From: Pseudomonadota bacterium
GTDB taxonomy: Bacteria; Pseudomonadota; Gammaproteobacteria; Burkholderiales; Burkholderiaceae_C
Assembly: GCA_018241405.1 (NCBI GenBank)
Contig: JAFEDY010000026.1
Location: 1 to 64,000, forward strand
Reading direction: 5' to 3'
Length of the DNA stretch: 64,000 nt
Numbering within the stretch: position 1 is the first letter of the stretch; each line of letters opens with the position of its first letter. The position numbers and the translations under genes are program-made. The notes under the pieces were generated by a model. The model had not been told where the DNA came from and did no database searches. It worked only from the letters and a program-made list of their open reading frames with translations. Below are positions 58,923-64,000 of this stretch, piece after piece.

Positions 58923-61193
58923 TCAGTTTGGTCCCGGCTGCGGCAGCACGCGGAACGCCCGCAGCACGGAGTGCGTACGCCGCAGGTTGCGCAGCACCGC
59001 CTCGACATGAGCGAGGTCGCGCACGGCAACGACGAAGCGCAGGTCGGTGGTGTCCATGGCGTCGTCCATGTCCACGCGCACGATGTCGGCCTCGGAGCCA
59101 GCAAGCTCGGATGCAATGCGAGCCAGGACCCCCTTGCCATTGGCCACGGTGACGGTGATGCCGGTCTCGAAGCTGCGTGCGGGCTCGTCCGCCCAATCCA
59201 CGGCGATGAAGCGCTCGCCGTCCTTGTGCTGCAGCTTCTTGGCCACCCCGCACTGCGCATGGTGCACCACCAGCCCCTCGCCGCGGCCCAGATAGCCGAC
59301 GATGGAGTCACCCGGAACGGGGCGGCAACAGCCGGCGTATTGCACCGATGCACTCTCGCTGCCATCGAGCGTGATGCTGCCCTGCGACACCCTCTCGTGG
59401 GCGCTATAGCGCTCGCGCGTGAGCAGCAGGGCGTCGGGCCGCTGGCCGTCTTCAGACAACAGCACCACCAGGCGCTTGGCCACGATGCTGGCGATGCGCT
59501 TGCCCAGGCCCAGGTCGGTCATGAGCTCCACGCGCGTGCGGTTGCCGGTAAAACGCAGCAGCTTCTCCCATATCGCAGCATGCGTCCCGGCATCGGGCAA
59601 TTCTTCCATACCCTCGGCGCGCAACGCCTGGGTCAGCAGCTTCTCACCCAGACCAGCCGATTCGTTGTGTGCCAGGGTCTTGAGGTAGTGGCGAATCTTG
59701 GAGCGCGCACGACCCGTGCGCACGAAGGCCAACCACGCCGGGTTGGGATTGGCATCCGTTGCGGTGATGACCTCCACCACATCGCCGGTCTTGAGTTCGG
59801 TGCGCAGGGGAACTTGCTCATCGTTGATGCGTACCGCGGTCGTGCGATCACCCACATCGCTGTGGATGGCGTAGGCGAAGTCCACCGCCGTGGCACCGCG
59901 GGGCAGCGCCAGGATCCGGCTCTTGGGCGTGAACACGTAGACGGCGTCGGGAAACAGGTCCACCTTGACATGGTCCCAGAACTCGGCCGCATCGCGGGTT
60001 TCGTTCTGGATATCGAGTAACGACTGCAACCATTTCGTGCCCAGGCGTTCGGCAGCGCTGCCGTCGGCGTCTTGTGCCTTGTAGAGCCAATGCGCGGCCA
60101 CGCCGGCCTCGGCCACGATGTGCATCTCTTCGGTGCGGATCTGGAACTCGATGTTCAGGCCCGCCGGCCCCACGAGTGTCGTGTGCAGCGACTGGTAGCC
60201 GTTGAGCTTGGCAATTGCGATATGGTCCTTGAACTTGCCCGGCACCGGCTTGTACATCTGGTGCAGCACGCCCAGCGCCGTGTAGCAGTCTGTCACAGAG
60301 TGCACGATGACACGGAAGCCGTAGAGGTCGGTCACCTGGGCGAAGCTCAGGTTCTTGAGGGTCATCTTGCGGTAGATGGCATACAGCGTCTTCTCGCGCC
60401 CGGCCAGACGCACCGGCATGTCCTGGCGCGCGAAAGCGGCATCCACGTCGGACTGCACCTTCTGCACGATGTCGCGGCGACGGCTGCGCGACTTGTTCAC
60501 CGCCTTGGCCAGCGTGGCATAGCGCCAGGGGTGCAGATGGCGAAACGCCAGATCCTGCAACTCACGGTAGGTCTGGTTCAGCCCCAGGCGGTGCGCTATG
60601 GGGGCGTAGATCTCCAGCGTCTCGGAAGAAATGCGCCCCCACTTGCTGCGCGGCATGTCCGACAGCGTGCGCATGTTGTGCGTGCGATCGGCCAGCTTGA
60701 TGAGGATGACGCGCACATCACGCGCCATGGCCAGCAGCATCTTGCGAAACGACTCGGCCTGGTTTTCCTCGCGCGTGTTGAACTGCAGCTTGTCGAGCTT
60801 GGTCAGGCCGTCCACAAGATCGGCCACCTGCGGACCGAAGCGGTCGATGAGGTCGGCCTTGGTGATGCCGCAGTCCTCCATGGCATCGTGCAGCAGCGCC
60901 GCCATGAGCGCCTGGACATCAAGCTTCCAGCTGGCGCACAGCGCCGCCACGGCGATCGGATGCGTGATGTAGGGCTCGCCGCTGCTGCGCAGCTGCCCCA
61001 GGTGCGCCGCGTCGGCGTAGCGGTAGGCCTGGCGCACCTGCTCGATACCGGCGCTGTCGAGATAGTCGAGCTTTTCCAGAAGCGCAGCAAAACTCGCTGC
61101 GGCCGCATTGGCAGCCGCCGCAGAAGGGCTGGCCGGCACGGCAGGCGGCACCTGCACACCGGCGGCAGTGGCATTCTTCAACGCGAGGTTCAT
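58923..61193 (-). CDS. spoT: Bifunctional (p)ppGpp synthetase/hydrolase SpoT (RelA/SpoT)
   Basis: A 756-residue Rel/SpoT protein controlling the stringent response. The hydrolase HD domain is intact: His78 in ITHPIAVAAL and HD at 102-103 in LLHDAMEDCGITKADL. The synthetase domain has AGREKTLYAIYRKM, DLYGFRVIVHSV and LNGYQSLHTTLVGP. TGS domain VFTPKSRILALPRGATAVDF, then a zinc-finger/helical region with CCRPVPGDSIVGYL and a C-terminal ACT domain (ITVTVANGKGVLARIASELA) follow. The N-terminus is Ala-rich. A strong terminator separates it from rpoZ. Confidence 0.96.
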   Translation of the reverse strand: MNLALKNATAAGVQVPPAVPASPSAAAANAAAASFAALLEKLDYLDSAGIEQVRQAYRYADAAHLGQLRSSGEPYITHPIAVAALCASWKLDVQALMAALLHDAMEDCGITKADLIDRFGPQVADLVDGLTKLDKLQFNTREENQAESFRKMLLAMARDVRVILIKLADRTHNMRTLSDMPRSKWGRISSETLEIYAPIAHRLGLNQTYRELQDLAFRHLHPWRYATLAKAVNKSRSRRRDIVQKVQSDVDAAFARQDMPVRLAGREKTLYAIYRKMTLKNLSFAQVTDLYGFRVIVHSVTDCYTALGVLHQMYKPVPGKFKDHIAIAKLNGYQSLHTTLVGPAGLNIEFQIRTEEMHIVAEAGVAAHWLYKAQDADGSAAERLGTKWLQSLLDIQNETRDAAEFWDHVKVDLFPDAVYVFTPKSRILALPRGATAVDFAYAIHSDVGDRTTAVRINDEQVPLRTELKTGDVVEVITATDANPNPAWLAFVRTGRARSKIRHYLKTLAHNESAGLGEKLLTQALRAEGMEELPDAGTHAAIWEKLLRFTGNRTRVELMTDLGLGKRIASIVAKRLVVLLSEDGQRPDALLLTRERYSAHERVSQGSITLDGSESASVQYAGCCRPVPGDSIVGYLGRGEGLVVHHAQCGVAKKLQHKDGERFIAVDWADEPARSFETGITVTVANGKGVLARIASELAGSEADIVRVDMDDAMDTTDLRFVVAVRDLAHVEAVLRNLRRTHSVLRAFRVLPQPGPN

Positions 61194-61234
61194 GGCTCAA
61201 ATGTAGCGTGAGCGGCCAATAGCGTTGCAGATGC

Positions 61235-61265
61235 AAAAAAAAGCACCGACGAGCGGTGCTTCTTT
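61235..61265 (-). terminator. Terminator between rpoZ and spoT
   Basis: On the minus strand the stem AAGCACCG/CGGTGCTT (61254-61261 with 61241-61248, 5-base loop) is followed by T8 (complement of 61235-61242). It lies 30 bases past the rpoZ stop and should end the gmk-rpoZ transcript, unlike the continuous rpoZ-spoT operon of E. coli. Confidence 0.85.
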
Positions 61266-61294
61266 TGCGGTGCGGGCCAGGTGCAGGAAGGCAA

Positions 61295-61498
61295 TCAGCC
61301 AGGCACCTTCTTGAGCATCTCCAGCCCCACCTTGCCGGCCGCGATCTCGCGCAGCGCCGTCACCGCCGGCTTGTTGCGGCTTTCGATCTTCGGTGCATGG
61401 CCTTGGCTGAGCATGCGGGCGCGGTAGGTGGCGGCAAGCACCAGCTGGAAACGGTTGGGAATCTGCTCAAGGCAGTCTTCCACGGTAATGCGGGCCAT
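61295..61498 (-). CDS. rpoZ: RNA polymerase omega subunit
   Basis: A 67-residue subunit starting [20 protein letters not shown], with the conserved [10 protein letters not shown] and [17 protein letters not shown]. It assists RNA polymerase assembly and, with DksA and ppGpp, stringent regulation. Like other betaproteobacterial omegas it is shorter than the 91-residue E. coli protein. It starts 20 bases after gmk. Confidence 0.96.
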   Translation of the reverse strand: MARITVEDCLEQIPNRFQLVLAATYRARMLSQGHAPKIESRNKPAVTALREIAAGKVGLEMLKKVPG

Positions 61499-61518
61499 GG
61501 GGTCTCTCCAAGGGGGAA

Positions 61519-62139
61519 TCAGGGGATGTTGAGCGATTCAAAGGTGGCGGCCCGCGCGCGGCGCTGGGCGGCGTACTTGAGACGCTGGGCGTGGACAATG
61601 GTTTTCAGGTCGAAAAGCGCACGTTCAAACACCTCGTTGATTATAACGAAGTCAAATTTCCCGGCCTGCGCCATCTCCTGCCCGGCGTTCTTCAGACGCA
61701 GGTCAATGACGTCGGTGGCGTCTTCGCCGCGCCGCTCCAGGCGTGAGCGCAGCTCTTCCCAACTCGGAGGCAGGATGAAGATCAGCACCGCGTTGACAAA
61801 GGACTGCTTGATCTGCAGCGCGCCCTGGTAGTCGATCTCCAGCACCACGTCCGCGCCCTGGGCCACGCGCTCCTCAATGGCCCTGCGCGAGGTGCCGTAA
61901 CGTCGCCCATGCACGTTCGCCCACTCCACGAAACCGTTGGCCGCGACCATGGCATCGAACTCCTGCTCGGAGGCGAAGAAATACTCGCGCCCGTGCTTTT
62001 CCTGGCCGCGCGGCGCGCGCGTGGTGTGCGATACCGACGGCTGGACATGCGAATCCAGTTCCAGAAGCGCCTTGACCAGGCTGGACTTGCCCGCCCCGCT
62101 GGGGGCCGAGACTACAAACAAATTTCCAGGGTAATCCAT
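61519..62139 (-). CDS. gmk: Guanylate kinase
   Basis: A 206-residue enzyme phosphorylating GMP to GDP. The P-loop is [18 protein letters not shown]. The GMP-binding part has [20 protein letters not shown] and [16 protein letters not shown], then [14 protein letters not shown] and [15 protein letters not shown]. The start [14 protein letters not shown] at 62139 gives the family length; a longer upstream reading adds no conserved sequence. It heads gmk-rpoZ. Confidence 0.97.
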   Translation of the reverse strand: MDYPGNLFVVSAPSGAGKSSLVKALLELDSHVQPSVSHTTRAPRGQEKHGREYFFASEQEFDAMVAANGFVEWANVHGRRYGTSRRAIEERVAQGADVVLEIDYQGALQIKQSFVNAVLIFILPPSWEELRSRLERRGEDATDVIDLRLKNAGQEMAQAGKFDFVIINEVFERALFDLKTIVHAQRLKYAAQRRARAATFESLNIP

Positions 62140-62512
62140 ATTGGACGTGCGCCAATCGCTATCAAAGTTGCTTTTGAGCTGTGTGAATTTTATCAGCCGC
62201 GCCTGTCCGGAAAACTGCACCGTGGAAACCGCAGCCCCTGCCCGGGCATCGCCCCTGTATGTCAGATACCGGCCGACACCAGAGCAGTAACGAGAGCCGA
62301 AGTTGTTAAACGATTCCAATCAGTGTCAGTAAATGCAAACTTCCATTGCCCGGCCCTTGGAACCCCTACAGAATCAAAGCCATTTCTTCCCAGGCGTCGC
62401 CCCGGGGCCGGCAACCGCCTCACGAGTGAAGGTGCAGGACAAAGAAGCGAGCAGCAGGGGGTGTCAGCGAGCCGCATGGCTCTCGATCGTCGATTGACCG
62501 ATTGGAGGTTGT
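62140..62512. other. Gene-free boundary between gmk and the sheath locus
   Basis: In this 373-base region no coding region is convincing. Its GC content looks lower than the flanks, mainly in 62150-62210 and 62300-62390. It must hold the promoters of gmk (minus) and of the sheath gene (plus). A possible weak -10 TACAGA lies at 62369-62374. A good ribosome binding site (GGAGG) sits just before 62513. It could mark the left border of an accessory island, but no direct repeat or tRNA is seen here. Confidence 0.5.
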
Positions 62513-64000
62513 ATGCCCAGTACCCTGAGTTATCCGGGTGTCTACGTCGAGGAAATTTCCAGCGGCGTACGCACCATCACCGGTGTGGCGACTTCATTGA
62601 CGGCCTTTGTGGGCTATACGCGCATGGGCGTGCCCGCCAAGGCCGTGGCCATTACCAGCTTCAGCGATTTCGAGCGCGCCTACGGGGGGCTGGATCGCGA
62701 CAGCCCCGTCTCGTATGCGGTGCGGCAGTTCTTCGCCAATGGGGGCAGCCAGGCCATCATCGTGCGCGTGGCCACGGGCTATGCCTCGGCCGCCTGGACA
62801 CTGCAGGACAGCACTCCCGCTGCGGCACTCGACGTGACGGCGGCCAGCCCCGGCGCCTGGGGCAATGGCCTGCGCATCAGCGTGGACCGCGCCGGCGCAC
62901 GCAATCCCGATGCGCAGTTCAACCTCGTCGTCTCGCAGGTGCAGGCCGACGGCGTGACCATCACGCCGCTGGAGACGCACCGCAACCTGGACATGAACTC
63001 CGCGTCGTCACGCTACGTGGAGTCGGTGGTGAACAACGCGTCCATGCTCGTCAGCGCCAAGCGCAGGGGCGGCCTGGTGTTCAACCAGGCGGGCTTTGCG
63101 GTGAGCACGGCCGTGACCTTTCCGCTCACGGCCACCGACCTGGTCATCGCCGGCGTGGTCAACGGCGGCACGGCCTTCAGGCTGACGCTGGCCGGGCCGG
63201 CCCCCGGCACCATGGCCAACCTGGTGACGGCCGTGAACACCGCCATAGGCGCGGCGGGCCTGACGGCGGCGCTGCAGGCGTCGGAGTCGGGCGCGGACGG
63301 CAGCGCCGGTAGCGGCTGCCTCAAGCTGGCATCGCTCGCCAGCGGCGAGTCGTCGGGCGTAATGATCTCCGGCGGCACCTTTGGCGGCCTGTCGGGCAGC
63401 ATACAGCTGGGGCTGGCCAATGGCGGGCGCGAATTCACGGGCAACGCCCAGCACCGTCCAGCCGACGCCGCAAACGTGGTGCCGCCGACCAAGGGCGTCG
63501 ATGGCACGCGCGCCGGCGCGACGGAGATCGTCGGCACCCCCGGCAGCAAGAGCGGCATGTACGCCCTGCTGGACGTGGATCTGTTCAACATCCTCAGCAT
63601 CCCCGAGACCTACGACATGACGGACCTGCAGGCCGCGGCCGTCATCCCGGCGGCGGTGGATCTGTGCGAGCGGCGCCGCGCCTTCTACATCGTCGATGCG
63701 CCCGCGGGCAAGACACTGTCGAACATCGCCAGTTGGGCCAACGGCGTCACGCAGTCGCGCAATGCGGCCGTGTACTTTCCCGCGATCAGCCTGGTCGATC
63801 CGCTCAACGAGCTGCGCCCGCGTGCCATGGCACCCTCGGGCTCGCTGGCCGGCGTCTACGCGCGCACCGACGCCAACCGCGGCGTGTGGAAGGCCCCCGC
63901 CGGCACGGATGCCACGCTCAACGGCGTGCTCGACCTGGCCACGCCGCTCAACGACCTGGAGAACGGGCAGATCAACCCCAAGGGCGTGAACGCGCTGCGC
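62513..64000 (+). CDS. Contractile tail sheath protein (eCIS / phage-tail-like), partial at the window edge
   Basis: At least 496 residues with the reading frame open to base 64000, so the C-terminus is missing. The N-terminus MPSTLSYPGVYVEEISSGVR and TITGVATSLTAFVGYT matches sheaths of extracellular contractile injection systems (Afp/PVC/MAC type), with PGVYVEE as the hallmark strand exchanged between subunits. SDFERAYGG and FFANGGSQAIIVRVA continue the N-terminal domain. The sheath core resumes near residue 340 (SGMYALLDVDLFNILSIPE). Between about 196 and 335 lies a Gly/Ala/Ser/Thr-rich inserted domain, likely exposed on the particle surface. GGAGG precedes the ATG. It could instead belong to a contractile prophage. 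Confidence 0.88.
   Translation, partial: MPSTLSYPGVYVEEISSGVRTITGVATSLTAFVGYTRMGVPAKAVAITSFSDFERAYGGLDRDSPVSYAVRQFFANGGSQAIIVRVATGYASAAWTLQDSTPAAALDVTAASPGAWGNGLRISVDRAGARNPDAQFNLVVSQVQADGVTITPLETHRNLDMNSASSRYVESVVNNASMLVSAKRRGGLVFNQAGFAVSTAVTFPLTATDLVIAGVVNGGTAFRLTLAGPAPGTMANLVTAVNTAIGAAGLTAALQASESGADGSAGSGCLKLASLASGESSGVMISGGTFGGLSGSIQLGLANGGREFTGNAQHRPADAANVVPPTKGVDGTRAGATEIVGTPGSKSGMYALLDVDLFNILSIPETYDMTDLQAAAVIPAAVDLCERRRAFYIVDAPAGKTLSNIASWANGVTQSRNAAVYFPAISLVDPLNELRPRAMAPSGSLAGVYARTDANRGVWKAPAGTDATLNGVLDLATPLNDLENGQINPKGVNALR

Noticed and set aside
62513..64000. Type VI secretion sheath (TssB/TssC)
   Set aside because: TssB/TssC do not start with the PGVYVEE strand and are encoded as a small/large pair. 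The sequence fits phage or eCIS sheaths instead.

Overview
The window is chromosomal DNA of a high-GC betaproteobacterium. Gene content and order point to the family Comamonadaceae (Acidovorax/Alicycliphilus-like): a full 14-gene nuo operon preceded by tpiA-secG-tRNA-Leu and followed by a DUF2818 gene, pnp-rpsO, spoT-rpoZ-gmk, pyrG-kdsA-eno-ftsB, and a Bug-type periplasmic receptor. The genus cannot be fixed from the sequence alone. Nearly all of the window is core genome. I see no insertion sequence, integrase cassette or CRISPR array.

Layout. 0.1-5.2 kb: an Ala-rich lipoprotein, a RoxA-like ribosomal oxygenase with an overlapping unknown gene, a SlyD-type prolyl isomerase, a glycine-zipper lipoprotein, dut and coaBC. 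5.3-9.6 kb: pyrG, kdsA, eno and ftsB, ended by a strong bidirectional terminator. 9.6-14.2 kb on the minus strand: a polar amino acid ABC transporter (ATPase, two permeases, binding protein), hslO (Hsp33) and a gamma-carbonic-anhydrase-like protein. 14.2-17.7 kb on the plus strand: a DUF455 ferritin-like protein and two tandem degenerate EAL-HDOD signalling proteins. 17.7-24.1 kb: a Bug receptor, xerD, an AEC transporter, queG, tsaE, a Tat-exported amidase (amiC) and a cupin. 24.2-31.9 kb: a purine catabolic cluster (xdhA, xdhB, a LysR regulator, an AzgA-type purine permease, guaD). It would import guanine or hypoxanthine, deaminate guanine to xanthine and oxidise (hypo)xanthine to urate. 31.9-37.8 kb: a DedA protein, a glycine-zipper lipoprotein, mutL, gdhA and small conserved proteins.

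37.5-54.7 kb on the minus strand is the respiratory complex I operon nuoA to nuoN, with tRNA-Leu(GAG), secG, tpiA and a quinone oxidoreductase gene upstream. 54.8-57.6 kb holds pnp and rpsO. 57.7-62.1 kb holds a small secreted protein, tRNA-Arg(ACG), greB, spoT, rpoZ and gmk.

The clearest accessory signal is at the right edge. After a 373-base gene-free gap a contractile tail sheath gene starts at 62513 and runs off the window. Its N-terminus resembles the sheaths of extracellular contractile injection systems (eCIS/phage-tail-like particles), and it carries an inserted domain. The rest of that locus lies outside. Other signals worth a look are a family of lower-GC palindromic repeats found both as a terminator and inside open reading frames, a group of genes whose -10-like hexamer lies only 6-9 bases before the start codon (possible leaderless mRNAs), and a purine cluster with an embedded regulator but no visible xdhC.
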